From assembly GCF_900167025.1 (NCBI RefSeq), contig NZ_FUXC01000014.1, positions 1 through 62,520 on the forward strand: a DNA stretch of 62,520 nt, in the 5' to 3' direction. The notes under the pieces were generated by a model. The model worked only from the letters and a program-made list of their open reading frames with translations. It was not told the origin of the DNA and ran no database searches. Source of the DNA: Treponema berlinense (GTDB lineage Bacteria; Spirochaetota; Spirochaetia; Treponematales; Treponemataceae). Position 1 is the stretch's first letter. Every line of letters starts with the position of its first letter. Shown here piece by piece: positions 7,495-15,828 of the stretch. The position numbers and the translations under genes are program-made.

Positions 7495-7549
7495 ATCATT
7501 CAAGCCATAGCAATTGAAATTCCTCTCTCAATATCTCAAGTTTCTCTCC

Positions 7550-8518
7550 TTATTCCAAATATTCCTTAAATGCAAGTTTTATCAGTTTTTCCACAACCTC
7601 ATCAGAAAAGTGTTCCTTAAGCGACTTTCTGATAAAATCCTCTGTGTCGTTGTGCATGATAAGCTGACTTTTAATATCATTTACAACTTTGAAATGCTTC
7701 TTTCGTTGTTTGTTTATCTCTGGTACGGAGAAAAACTCATATTCTTTTTGTGTATCAAACACATCGTAAACTTCATGATCCGGCGAATCTACAACGATGA
7801 CTTTGTTCTCTTCCTGCTGCAAATAAATTTTGTCGTAAATGCAAAACTCTGTGTGGCCCACGACCTGGTTATTGTAATATGCATCTTCAAGAAGGGAATC
7901 AGGTCGAATCCACAAACAGAATTGAGAAGGTTCATCGCCGCTTCCGCTAAAGCAGCCGTCCCAGTCGAGTTTTTCATCAAATGGAATCCACTTTGAAAAG
8001 TTGAAAATGTCGTATTCTTCAAGCCGCTTTTTGAAAACTGAGTTTAAAAGGCTGATGGAATATTCTTTTTCGTCTTGAATCATTCCTAAGTTTTTAAGAA
8101 TCTCCTGCATGTAATTCACACAGTTTTTGAAAAACCTGCATGACTAAAAACCCATCCGTCACATTCAAAAGCAAGTTCGAGAATATCTCTTGCACCAAGC
8201 AAAAGTTCCCTGATTACAGTAATTTTTCCTTCACTGTAAATTGAACCGCTCTGATGTCCAGAACAATTCTGTCCTTCACGAGACTGCGACAAATACGACC
8301 AGTCGTGATTTCCGATCAAAAGTTTTCTATGCTCAGTATCCTCCCGAACAAAATCAAATATTCTTAAAGTTTTCTCCCTGGTCTGGCCATTCATTTTCCT
8401 AGGAGTCAAAATAGTCGCCGTGAAAAACAATGAAATCACAGCTGCCTGCAGGAAGTTTCTTTACAACTTCCCATTCGTGAGAACCGTGTACATCTGGAAC
8501 AGATAATACTTTTGCCAT
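7550..8518 (-). pseudogene. Broken calcineurin-like metallophosphoesterase
   Basis: Three consecutive open segments together make one serine/threonine-phosphatase-like phosphoesterase. The start at 8518 (RBS AGAGGAA) gives PDVHGSHEW and FHGDYFDS, then a TAG at 8399-8401. The frame resumes as ENEWPDQGENFKNI, shifts near 8356 to give LLIGNHDW and FSHAGFSKT, then shifts again near 8117. The remainder (7550-8119, 189 residues) carries the CLWIRPDSLLEDAY and VVGHTEF blocks of this family. A single lost base before GTGAATTAC would restore the last join. One nonsense and two frameshift lesions imply an inactive gene. Confidence 0.75.
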
Positions 8519-8537
8519 AAGTATTCCTCTTTAAAGT

Positions 8538-8912
8538 TTAAAAATTCTCCATCCAATAATCTTCTTCAATTATTTCTTCGGTTATCAGTGGGAGTATTTG
8601 GTTTTCAAAATCTAAGTAGAAAGCCCTTAACAATCCATTTGCATTATAATAATTTGAATACGAAAATAATCCATCTTCATATGTTGTAGGATATTTACCT
8701 TTCCATTCGTCTACATAATCATGGTGATACCATTGCTTTAATTCTTTAGAATAATAACCAGCTGCTTTTCCTTGTATAAAATAGTCATCTGAAAATTTTC
8801 GAATAGCAGGATTTTCAATTTTTTCATAATCTCCGTTAAAGAGAAAGGAAAAGTCCGTCTGAAATTCTTGCTTTATTTTTATAACTTGGTGATTTGCCAC
8901 ATAAAAACTCAT
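8538..8912 (-). CDS. Hypothetical protein
   Basis: A 124-residue soluble, acidic protein rich in Tyr, Phe and Trp, with no recognised domain. It lies 19 bases upstream of the broken phosphoesterase on the same strand, so the two once formed an operon. GGGGAG precedes the ATG at slightly long spacing. The small size, acidity and aromatic content resemble immunity proteins of polymorphic toxin systems, but no toxin is nearby; that comparison is weak. Confidence 0.5.
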   Translation of the reverse strand: MSFYVANHQVIKIKQEFQTDFSFLFNGDYEKIENPAIRKFSDDYFIQGKAAGYYSKELKQWYHHDYVDEWKGKYPTTYEDGLFSYSNYYNANGLLRAFYLDFENQILPLITEEIIEEDYWMENF

Positions 8913-8933
8913 TCAAATATTCTCCCCAAAAAA

Positions 8934-9248
8934 AATGAGCCTGACACAGCAACTTATTTCTCATAGCATTCCAAGCGGAAGGAATCGAATAGAGGTTGTG
9001 TCTTACTCAGGCTCAAAAAAGTCACCGATGGACGGAGACCCCATCATCAGTCAATGATATTTTACCTCAGCACGGTCTACCCTGGCATCCAATTCACCAA
9101 CATAGCCACCCACTCAAACGGTGAGACACGCAACAGCATGGCTTTCCTCGCCCTAAACATCATCACCGGCATAGTCCTTTCTGCTCTTGGTAACTTAATT
9201 ACAATGTAACATAGGTCTTTCAAAAAAACATTAAACTTAAAATTTAAA
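8934..9248. repeat. Composite repeat, copy D
   Basis: This is the most complete copy. It begins with a long imperfect hairpin (GAGCCTGA at 8936-8943, TCAGGCTC near 8998-9005, inner stem ATTCC/GGAAT), then the ACCGATGGACGG block, the CAGCACGGTCTACCCTGG core, a hydrophobic-peptide-coding tail, and CATTAAACTTAAAATTTAAA at 9229-9248. The first 40 codons form an open peptide starting MSLTQQLISHSIPSGR. No complete gene is otherwise present in this 346-base gap. Confidence 0.65.
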
Positions 9249-9258
9249 CTCTAAGTCT

Positions 9259-9918
9259 CTATTTACTTTTATCCTTTTTTAATGCAAGAATTCTTTTTCC
9301 AGGTTTAAGTTCTATTGGCGAACCACAACCATAAATATCCAAGGTTGAATCTCCACGATTTTCAATCCAGAGATTTCTTCCCCCCGTACCAAGAGAATAA
9401 AATTCAAAACCGCCGTTATTTACATAATAGCGGATATCGATGTTCTGAGAATGCTCTTTATAATAATCATGGCTTCCTTCTATGAGGTATGTATCTGTAT
9501 ACGTTCCAATATGAGGATAACCAGAAAAGTCTCCCTCGGATCCGTCCGGGTTTTGATATATCAGCTTTTCGAAATAATATTCACAGTAATCAGCAACAAC
9601 AAGAAGCATATCGTTTTTAGAAAGTCCTTGAGTATCAATTGACTTGTAATACTCAGCTTTTATTCCTTCATACTCAGGAAGTTTATAAGGAGAATCATCC
9701 TGCCGTTCAAAAAAGCATGAATCAAAAGGGCAGTGGTACAAAGTATTCTTTGTCTGAATTTCAAACTCCTTTTCTTCATGATTTATAGTTACAGACTGAA
9801 CAATTGAAGTATGTCCGTTCATTCCCTCATAGAATCCTGTTCGATTAAAAAACTGCCCGAATGCCATCGGCCTTTTTTCACCATTACTTTCATATTCACC
9901 AAGATACCAGTGACGCAA
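9259..9918 (-). CDS. Hypothetical protein, start region frameshifted
   Basis: A 219-residue soluble protein with no recognised domain; acidic, Tyr- and Gly-rich, predicted beta-rich. The open frame has only a TTG start at 9918 without a ribosome-binding site. An ATG at 9944 with AAGAGA upstream, 18 bases after the stop of the preceding gene, leads into the same protein if one base is added near 9919 (MDNEYKQTP then RHWYLGEY). The original start is probably 9944 and the gene may now be defective. It is co-directional with the next upstream gene and probably shares its transcript. Confidence 0.5.
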   Translation of the reverse strand: MRHWYLGEYESNGEKRPMAFGQFFNRTGFYEGMNGHTSIVQSVTINHEEKEFEIQTKNTLYHCPFDSCFFERQDDSPYKLPEYEGIKAEYYKSIDTQGLSKNDMLLVVADYCEYYFEKLIYQNPDGSEGDFSGYPHIGTYTDTYLIEGSHDYYKEHSQNIDIRYYVNNGGFEFYSLGTGGRNLWIENRGDSTLDIYGCGSPIELKPGKRILALKKDKSK

Positions 9919-9964
9919 GGTGTTTGTTTGTATTCATTGTCCATAATTTTCTCTTGGTATAAAA

Positions 9965-10753
9965 TTAAACAATCTTCTCCAGCACATTTTTTACATACCA
10001 TTCATCATCATCTATCAGAACTTCGTTTGGAAAAATGCCGCTTCTGTCCTCGAAAGGAGTTGAATATTTTAGAACGACATCCTTAGGAAGAAGTCTTTTC
10101 ACCTCGACTGCAATTGCAATTCCCTGTTTGTGAAAACTCTTCCAGTCAAAGATCTTGTTTGTTTCTTCAAGAGTAATTTCGCCTGATTCAGATGGAACTA
10201 AAACCTGCAACATATAACTATCTGCCCATTTCTGCAGCTCTGCAAATTTTAAGTTATAAGTATCATTTTTTAATGAAATATGTTCAGCATTCCCAACACA
10301 TGTTCCTTCTATATCCCAAAAAAGTGATAATGAATCTTCCGGTTCCATTTTTAAAATAGAAGCGTATCGCGAACTGTTTTGTTCAACTCCTTCTAAATAT
10401 GCCTCATTGTAAACCTGCGCCATAGTTTTTTCGTATTCAGCCTTGGCAAAATGATATATCTCAGCACCGGCATCATATCGGTATTCATTAATGCTCCATT
10501 CAACAACATCAGTTGAAACTGATTTTACATTTGCAACTAAGGCGGAACATTCTCTTATTCCGCATCCGCAATGTTGTATAAAAATCATATCTTTGTCAGA
10601 AGCCAATATATCATCATAATCTGCAGGATTGTATTCTTCTTTCCCAATTTCTTTTCCATCAATATAAAAGTAAAATGCAAGATATTTTCCAAGACCGCTT
10701 CCTTGTTCAATATCAACATGTTCTGTTTTAAAAGTCAGCTTACTAAGTTTCAT
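9965..10753 (-). CDS. Hypothetical protein
   Basis: A 262-residue soluble protein without recognised motifs. It has an N-terminal beta-rich part containing FIQHCGCGIRECSAL (near residues 58-72), with several Cys residues close together, and a helical C-terminal half. AGGTGGAG precedes the ATG closely. It is the first gene of a probable two-gene operon with the hypothetical protein ending at 9259. Confidence 0.55.
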   Translation of the reverse strand: MKLSKLTFKTEHVDIEQGSGLGKYLAFYFYIDGKEIGKEEYNPADYDDILASDKDMIFIQHCGCGIRECSALVANVKSVSTDVVEWSINEYRYDAGAEIYHFAKAEYEKTMAQVYNEAYLEGVEQNSSRYASILKMEPEDSLSLFWDIEGTCVGNAEHISLKNDTYNLKFAELQKWADSYMLQVLVPSESGEITLEETNKIFDWKSFHKQGIAIAVEVKRLLPKDVVLKYSTPFEDRSGIFPNEVLIDDDEWYVKNVLEKIV

Positions 10754-10807
10754 ACTCCACCTCGCATTTTATTTCTAATAATTATAAATTCAGCCTGATT
10801 TTTATTC

Positions 10808-10901
10808 ATTAAACTTGTGCTTGAATACTGCTGTTAACACCATATGGCTTCAGTAAACTTTACACGACTTCAGATTACCTTGTCATTAAACTTAAAATTT
10901 A
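10808..10901. repeat. Cassette-junction-like segment
   Basis: The segment is bounded on both sides by CATTAAACTT (10808 and 10884), with a GTTAAC palindrome at 10833-10838. Its right end is the same AT-rich motif that closes repeat copies A-D. The spacing of about 76 bases recalls a recombination site, but canonical integron attC core sites (RYYYAAC/GTTRRRY) are not found. Confidence 0.4.
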
Positions 10902-10914
10902 CTATTTTTAAACT

Positions 10915-11724
10915 ATGAAGGTAAAATTTCTTGTTCCGGAAATTGATAAAGTACGATGGGCCGAAAAATTTAAGGAAGAATTGAGTATTTTTAAATTAAA
11001 GTCAAAAGAGCTAAGCGAAATAGGAGCAGAAACAATTTGCCCACAAAGAATTAATAAATATAAAAACGGTGCAATTCCAAAAATAGATACCTTCCTGACT
11101 ATCTGTAGATTTTTTACTTCTTCCCCCGATGTTATTTTGTCAGCAAATCCAAAATGGATGGAATGTGAAATTAATTGCAAAATAGAAGATTTTCCACCAG
11201 AAAGAGTTTTTGGAGTATTTCAAGACACCTATTACATAGTTCCTTCAGATAAAGCATATGAGAGGAAATATAATTATGTTACTTTTGTTAGACGACTCCG
11301 TGAAGAACCGGATCCTTCTCAATATTCAGATTTTCATTTTTATGGAACAAAATATGATTCTTATGAAAGCGTTGTTAAAGGAAAAATTATTTATCATATT
11401 CCTTATGTAAACGGTGAAAAGACTTCTAAAAAGATATTTTCTTTTCTTGATGAATACAAATTTTCAGATAAACAGTTAACAATATTACTTGACCTTAACA
11501 ACACGCAGTCTATAACTAACAGAAGAAATAATAAGACAGAATGGACAATAAGCGATATTTATAAACTTTCATGGATTTTGAATAAACCATTTGAAGACCT
11601 AATTGAAATTGATTTTCACGAAGAAACACGAGAATCCCTTTTTAATCCAATTGTCTTCCTCGAGCACTATGTACCAGAATTGATTTCTGATGATACTGAT
11701 GAAAACTCTGTTCAGTCTGAATAA
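10915..11724 (+). CDS. XRE-like helix-turn-helix regulator
   Basis: A 269-residue protein. Residues ~15-65 (KEELSIFKLKSKELSEIGA ... INKYKNGAIPKIDTFLTICR) fit a Cro/C1-type helix-turn-helix. The middle part (from FGVFQDTYYIVPS) is unrecognised, and residues ~185-230 look like a second, degenerate HTH (NRRNNKTEWTISDIYKLSW). No clear ribosome-binding site precedes the ATG, which starts 13 bases after the AT-rich repeat motif. It is the only rightward gene in this stretch, divergent from the gene ending at 9965, and may control the array or the adjoining mobile element. Confidence 0.55.
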   Translation: MKVKFLVPEIDKVRWAEKFKEELSIFKLKSKELSEIGAETICPQRINKYKNGAIPKIDTFLTICRFFTSSPDVILSANPKWMECEINCKIEDFPPERVFGVFQDTYYIVPSDKAYERKYNYVTFVRRLREEPDPSQYSDFHFYGTKYDSYESVVKGKIIYHIPYVNGEKTSKKIFSFLDEYKFSDKQLTILLDLNNTQSITNRRNNKTEWTISDIYKLSWILNKPFEDLIEIDFHEETRESLFNPIVFLEHYVPELISDDTDENSVQSE

Positions 11725-11741
11725 CATATATGTCTCAACTC

Positions 11742-11885
11742 TGTGACAAATACAAAAATATGTCACAAGGCAACAATCTATTTATTATAGAAGAAACTTG
11801 AACAATCTTCTAAACGTCACACTTTCTTTATCTTGCCCCTTACGGGGGATTATTTAACAATCATCTCCCCCTTACGGAGGAGATG
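11742..11885. other. Inverted-repeat cluster, candidate oriT
   Basis: Four palindromes lie side by side next to the mobilization genes: TGTGACA/TGTCACA (11742-11748/11761-11767), TAGAAGA/TCTTCTA (11788-11794/11806-11812), CCCC/GGGG around TTAC (11836-11847), and CATCTCC...GGAGATG (11862-11885). Nicking sites of relaxases usually sit within such repeats beside the mob genes. No known nic sequence is recognised, so the oriT role is inferred; the last two hairpins could also terminate the mob operon. Confidence 0.4.
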
Positions 11886-11905
11886 AAAATTACAGAATTA
11901 TAGAA

Positions 11906-12415
11906 CTAACTTTTTGCATCCAAGGCTTTCTTAAAAAAGTTGTTTCCATAGTTGTTTCTAAAAGCAACAAATTCCTGAAGATAATCATTCATGAAATTTA
12001 TTGAAGCTTCCATATCCTGTTGTGTTCTGTTTTTAGAATCAACTTCTTTGCGGAATAAAGAATAAGAGTGTCTCAGAAAATCAAGGAAGAGCACAATTTG
12101 AATCTGGCCTTCATATTCAACCTTATTTAATCCGCTTTCAATTGAATCCAAACTATCATGAACAGACGAAACAAGTTCTGCAGTTTCTTTTTCCTGAACT
12201 GTAAGCTGCTTAAAGCTTTCTGTCATTTTATGCATTGCTTCTAAAAATAAAGTTTCATTCTGTGTATTTTTTGAAAGATACTCTTCAACTGCTACACGAA
12301 TAACATTGTTGACACTTCTGTTAGTGGCCTTTGCATATATTTCAATCTGACCCCAAATGTTATCCGGCAAGCGCACACGCAGCTGGCGGTTATAAATCTT
12401 ATTATTCTCTTTCAT
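11906..12415 (-). CDS. Ribbon-helix-helix mobilization accessory protein (MobC-like)
   Basis: A 169-residue protein whose N-terminus (QLRVRLPDNIWGQIEIYAK then SVNNVIRVAVEEYL) is a ribbon-helix-helix DNA-binding motif, followed by a long helical, probably coiled-coil tail. In mobilizable elements such proteins bind oriT and recruit the relaxase. Its ATG overlaps the stop of the relaxase gene upstream (ATGA, four bases), so they are translationally coupled. The family is assigned from position and the RHH motif; it is not a close match to a specific named MobC. Confidence 0.6.
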   Translation of the reverse strand: MKENNKIYNRQLRVRLPDNIWGQIEIYAKATNRSVNNVIRVAVEEYLSKNTQNETLFLEAMHKMTESFKQLTVQEKETAELVSSVHDSLDSIESGLNKVEYEGQIQIVLFLDFLRHSYSLFRKEVDSKNRTQQDMEASINFMNDYLQEFVAFRNNYGNNFFKKALDAKS

Positions 12416-13635
12416 CTGTTTGCCTCCCTGTATACTTGTAATTTTGGATACGTTCTGCCTTTTTTAGAAATATATTTTCCGCAATGAACGAACTGCGTAT
12501 AAACTCTATAATCCGGCATTTCATCAGGAAAGGGTATTAAATAAGCTTTTTGCAGTCTGGCATTTTCTACAACAACAGCATTAATCCAGTTTTCTTCATC
12601 ATTTTTATAAAGAAGCTGAGTAACAATACCATCCATTTCTGGCTTGGTATCATCCCATAATTCGAGTTTGCCAGGATGTACAAGTTTCATATTAGCACGA
12701 GCTTTTTTATAGACATTCACTTTCCCCAGAATACGCAGCTTTTCGTTCCAATTGTTTTCAAGCCAAAAACAGTTTTCCTTAGATTGAAGTTTCTTTGCCA
12801 GACCTAATTCAACAAGTTTCTCACAGCGTTCATTCTGCTTTTCTGTTCGTGTTAAAACAAAGGTAGAAAAGTGTTCATTTTGCACTCCGAGTTTTTGTTC
12901 AATACTAAGCAGATCTTCATCGATTGAAGTAAACCTTTCTAAGAATGGCTCTTGTCCTTTCTTCTGCAGAATCTCCTTTGAAGTTCTAAATCCAACTAAA
13001 CCTGTGCAAATATTCTGGACCATCATACGTCCGGTTTCTTTTACAAAAGATTTTGGGAAACGGACACTTCGTCCATTCTTATCAACTCCATTTATCAAAA
13101 CATGTGCATGCCGGTGATTTGTATTTTCATGTATACATCCAACCCAGTTTAATTGATAACCGTATAAAGAGTTTAATTTTTCGATAAAAACTTTTGTTGC
13201 TACATGCAAATCAACATCCTGAGATTCAGGCGAGATAATGAACCTGAAATGTAAATCAGCCATTATTTTTTGATACGAGTCGAAAAAAGTTTTATCAACC
13301 TCAATATCAGAAAATAAAAACGGCTTTTCGTCGATATCGTTTTTATCGAGTTGTGTCATGTACTCTGTAAGAAATGCAAGATGCTTATGTTTGTCCTGAA
13401 CATAATGCATTTTTAAAATACAGTTTTGAGATTTTGCCGAGCCACTTCCTCTAATATAATTCTTCTGCTTTTCTTCCTTCGATTTTAAGGGATGAAAAGA
13501 AAAGTCTAATTCCCGCAGAAAATTTGCCATTTCCTTTCCGGCATCTCTTTTTTTTGGCTTTTTGGGCGCTTTTTTCTTTAAATCATCCCAAAAATGCTCA
13601 AAATAGTCATATAATTCACGTTGTTCTTTAGTCAT
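12412..13635 (-). CDS. HUH relaxase of a mobilizable element
   Basis: A 407-residue relaxase. The diagnostic motif is HENTNHRHAHVLINGVDKNG (near residues 170-190), the histidine cluster that binds the metal in HUH endonucleases. It would nick oriT and lead the transferred strand. The N-terminus is basic (KKKAPKKPKKRDAGKE), and the C-terminal half (KVNVYKKARANMKL and onward) is unassigned. The start at 13635 is chosen because AAGGA lies seven bases upstream; an in-frame ATG 13 codons earlier has none. No type IV secretion genes are nearby, so transfer would need a helper. Confidence 0.8.
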   Translation of the reverse strand: MTKEQRELYDYFEHFWDDLKKKAPKKPKKRDAGKEMANFLRELDFSFHPLKSKEEKQKNYIRGSGSAKSQNCILKMHYVQDKHKHLAFLTEYMTQLDKNDIDEKPFLFSDIEVDKTFFDSYQKIMADLHFRFIISPESQDVDLHVATKVFIEKLNSLYGYQLNWVGCIHENTNHRHAHVLINGVDKNGRSVRFPKSFVKETGRMMVQNICTGLVGFRTSKEILQKKGQEPFLERFTSIDEDLLSIEQKLGVQNEHFSTFVLTRTEKQNERCEKLVELGLAKKLQSKENCFWLENNWNEKLRILGKVNVYKKARANMKLVHPGKLELWDDTKPEMDGIVTQLLYKNDEENWINAVVVENARLQKAYLIPFPDEMPDYRVYTQFVHCGKYISKKGRTYPKLQVYREANR

Positions 13636-13650
13636 ATTCAGTTCCTTACA

Positions 13651-13700
13651 AATTTGCAGAGTTGCAAAATGCAAAAATCACAACTTGCAAGTCTGCAATT
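13651..13700. promoter_or_regulatory. Large palindrome upstream of relaxase
   Basis: AATTTGCAGAGTTGCAA (13651-13667) and TTGCAAGTCTGCAATT (13685-13700) form a near-perfect inverted repeat of about 16 bp, with one bulge and one mismatch and TTGCA/TGCAA repeated inside each arm. It sits in the short gap between the ParB-like gene and the relaxase. A protein-binding operator or partition-type site for the neighbouring ParB-like protein is plausible, as is an oriT. Confidence 0.5.
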
Positions 13701-13710
13701 CAGTTTTTTA

Positions 13711-14679
13711 TTAAAAATCGTCCAGATTGTATGTAGGCATAATTGGAGGAGGATCGTCATCTTCATCGCTAAGACCAAAGACTTCAGACAGACCATCTGT
13801 TTCTGACTCATCATCTACACGGCACCGTAAATAATCAAAATGACCTTTCTCAACAATGTTGTAATCAATAATGTAGCCGTCATCATCGATGTTTGTTCTA
13901 TTTTTGAACCAAACATCAATAATACTCTCAGACGCAGTTGTAATATCACAATAAGAATATTTAAAATATAAATTCCGTAATGCAAAATTGCAAAATCTAC
14001 GTAAATCTTTTGCATCTTTGGATACTTTCGGTTTTCTTTCGTTTGCATCTTCAGTAATTGCTTTTTTCTTAAGTTGAGAAATTGCAGCATTTATAGTAAG
14101 TTTTCCTGCCTGTATTTCAGAACGAATATTATCATCACAATTCTTTAAAAGTGATAAGCCGTTATAAATGGATCTTTCACTCTTTCCAAATAATGTTGCC
14201 ATTTCAGAAATGAATGCAGCCTTACTTTGTTCCGTTTGTTCCATAGCTTTGTATTTACGTTCCAATAAAACAAGAAATTCATAATCTGTTAAATGGCGTG
14301 ATAACAACTCAATATCAGATATGTAAGCCGCTTCCTGTTCTTTAGAATCAAATGATTTTACAATTACAGGAAGTTTCGCTGCATGAATTATTTTCCCGGC
14401 ATTTAACCTATGTTGCCCATCTCTTAAATAAAACTTGTGATTTTTGTAAACACAAATTAAAGGATGCTCAACTTTGATACCTTCTTTTTTCATCGAATTG
14501 GCAATTGCTGAAACACGATTTTTATCGAGCTTTAGAAAATCCTTATACTCATCTGTGTGAATTTTATCAATATCAACCCAAATAACCTGGTTTAATCCTT
14601 CCACAAACTTTTCTTTAGTAGAAAGAATCGAATCCTTTGCACTTTGCAATTTCTCTTTTAAATTATTTATTACTTTCAT
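13711..14679 (-). CDS. ParB/Srx-like nuclease-domain protein
   Basis: A 322-residue protein. Residues ~30-120 carry the ParB/sulfiredoxin-like fold signature: VDIDKIHTD, then NRVSAIANSMKKEGIKVEHP, then the conserved LRDGQHRLNAGK. A central helical region contains an HTH-like segment (LTINAAISQLKK). The C-terminus is acidic. Such proteins on plasmids and integrative elements act in partition or as DNA-bound regulators or nucleases. The start is set by AAAGGAG seven bases upstream, and the gene overlaps the end of the preceding one by 17 bases. Confidence 0.7.
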   Translation of the reverse strand: MKVINNLKEKLQSAKDSILSTKEKFVEGLNQVIWVDIDKIHTDEYKDFLKLDKNRVSAIANSMKKEGIKVEHPLICVYKNHKFYLRDGQHRLNAGKIIHAAKLPVIVKSFDSKEQEAAYISDIELLSRHLTDYEFLVLLERKYKAMEQTEQSKAAFISEMATLFGKSERSIYNGLSLLKNCDDNIRSEIQAGKLTINAAISQLKKKAITEDANERKPKVSKDAKDLRRFCNFALRNLYFKYSYCDITTASESIIDVWFKNRTNIDDDGYIIDYNIVEKGHFDYLRCRVDDESETDGLSEVFGLSDEDDDPPPIMPTYNLDDF

Positions 14680-15283
14680 TTGTAAACTCCTTTGACTGCA
14701 ACCAGGAAACAAGTAAGTTTTCCTGAGTTACAGATTTATAAAAATAGCTCATTGGATTATCCGATGCTTTTCTCTTCGAATACTCCAATACATATTCAAG
14801 ATATTTTTCTGCATCATTACTACAAATGTCATACTTTGAAAGTAATGATTCTAAATCTTGAACTAAATCAGGCGAAAAACTTGAAGCAAAATTTCGTTCT
14901 AAAAAACTGCTTATTATTTTTTGCAAACTAATATTTGTAGTAGTAGAAGAAGCAGTTTTTACATCTGTATTAGTACCTGTAATAGTAACAGTATTCATTT
15001 CGTTTAATTCGCTGATATTTGCTGTATTTCGCTTTTTAGCATTCAGCGAATTTATTTTTGAACGTTTTCGCTTCCGGTCTTCAGGGAATTTTAATTGGCT
15101 CCATAATGCTCTCATTACATCTCCGTCTTCTGAATCAGGAAATTCAGGTTCTGAATTTGTAAATGAATAAGCACATAAAGCTTCAAACAATTCCAGCCTG
15201 GTATTAGGATTTCTGAAAGACTGAATAGTTTTCCACGTCTGCACAAAGATTGTGCATGATTTTTCTTTTTCATCATCATTCAT
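14663..15283 (-). CDS. DUF6291-like protein of mobile elements
   Basis: A 206-residue protein. Its N-terminal ~85 residues (FVQTWKTIQSFRNPNTRLEL, ALCAYSFTNSEPEF, MRALWSQLKFPEDRKRKR) resemble the DUF6291-type domain common in phage and plasmid replication modules, followed by a Thr/Asn/Ser-rich linker and a helical C-terminal segment ending in SWLQSKEF. By position it may take part in replication or maintenance of the excised element. It overlaps genes on both sides, so it is part of one tightly packed operon. Confidence 0.55.
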   Translation of the reverse strand: MNDDEKEKSCTIFVQTWKTIQSFRNPNTRLELFEALCAYSFTNSEPEFPDSEDGDVMRALWSQLKFPEDRKRKRSKINSLNAKKRNTANISELNEMNTVTITGTNTDVKTASSTTTNISLQKIISSFLERNFASSFSPDLVQDLESLLSKYDICSNDAEKYLEYVLEYSKRKASDNPMSYFYKSVTQENLLVSWLQSKEFTNESNK

Positions 15284-15443
15284 ATCTTTCTTTTCCCTTC
15301 TCTTTGTTTTTTATTAAATGTTTCTTACTGGTAGAAATTGTAATTACCCGAGGTTCACCATCATGCATTGTTATTGTGCAGATAATTTCACCGTAACGAG
15401 TTCTACAAGTTTCATCTCTTATAAGTTTGATCAGTTCATCCAT
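15276..15443 (-). CDS. Small conserved-looking protein of the mobile element
   Basis: A 55-residue protein (MDELIKLIRDETCRTRYG ... ITISTSKKHLIKNKEKGKE), predicted as a helix followed by beta strands and a very basic tail. The start at 15443 is chosen because GGGAG lies upstream and it follows the stop of the preceding gene by one base; a longer in-frame extension lacks a ribosome-binding site. No family is recognised; the position between an excisionase-like and a replication-like gene suggests an accessory role. Confidence 0.5.
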   Translation of the reverse strand: MDELIKLIRDETCRTRYGEIICTITMHDGEPRVITISTSKKHLIKNKEKGKERYE

Positions 15444-15444
15444 A

Positions 15445-15669
15445 CTATTTTTCTCCCGACGTTGTAACGCGATTAGCAAGAATAAACTTTTCAATATCAG
15501 AACGTAAAAAATATGTTCTTTTTTTAATCTTGATTCGTGGCAGTTCTTCTGCTTTTATACAACTATCAAGACATGAAATTGAAATCCCTAAAATTTTTGC
15601 TGTTGTAAATCTATCGAACAAAGTCTGTTCCGGATTCTCCGTAACAATTGATAATTTTGGTTCCTTCAT
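15445..15669 (-). CDS. Helix-turn-helix protein, excisionase-like
   Basis: A 74-residue protein with a MerR/excisionase-type winged helix: FDRFTTAKILGISISCLDSC (residues ~18-37), then ELPRIKIKKRTYFLRSDIEKF (two basic turns and a wing). Proteins of this type direct excision by the neighbouring tyrosine integrase or regulate replication. A very strong AAGGAGG site precedes the ATG. It is the first gene of the leftward mobile-element operon, about 200 bases from the integrase gene end. Confidence 0.65.
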   Translation of the reverse strand: MKEPKLSIVTENPEQTLFDRFTTAKILGISISCLDSCIKAEELPRIKIKKRTYFLRSDIEKFILANRVTTSGEK

Positions 15670-15728
15670 AAAGGACCTCCTTGACTCTGTATGCGCGCCT
15701 GCAGAGTTTAGAAATATTACTCACCACA

Positions 15729-15822
15729 AGGTGGTATAGTTAACTGTAGGCAATGTTAATTGAAGTCAGGTGTAGTCAAAAAGTGTTAAAAAGTGTTGAT
15801 TAGTGTAGCTTTGACGTTTTTT
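15729..15822. promoter_or_regulatory. Short direct repeats between integrase and excisionase-like gene
   Basis: This stretch repeats variants of AGTGT(T/A)(A/G): GGTGTAG, AAGTGTTAA, AAGTGTTGA, TAGTGTAG, spaced about 11-13 bases. Such phased short repeats are typical arm-type binding sites for integrase or excisionase, and the promoter of the leftward operon should also lie here. Assignment is by pattern and position. Confidence 0.4.
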
Positions 15823-15828
15823 TTAAAA

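Noticed and set aside
6042..9248. Canonical integron attC sites
   Set aside because: The repeats form hairpins, but RYYYAAC and GTTRRRY cores in proper spacing were not found, and the integrase at 15871 is of the element/phage type, not IntI.
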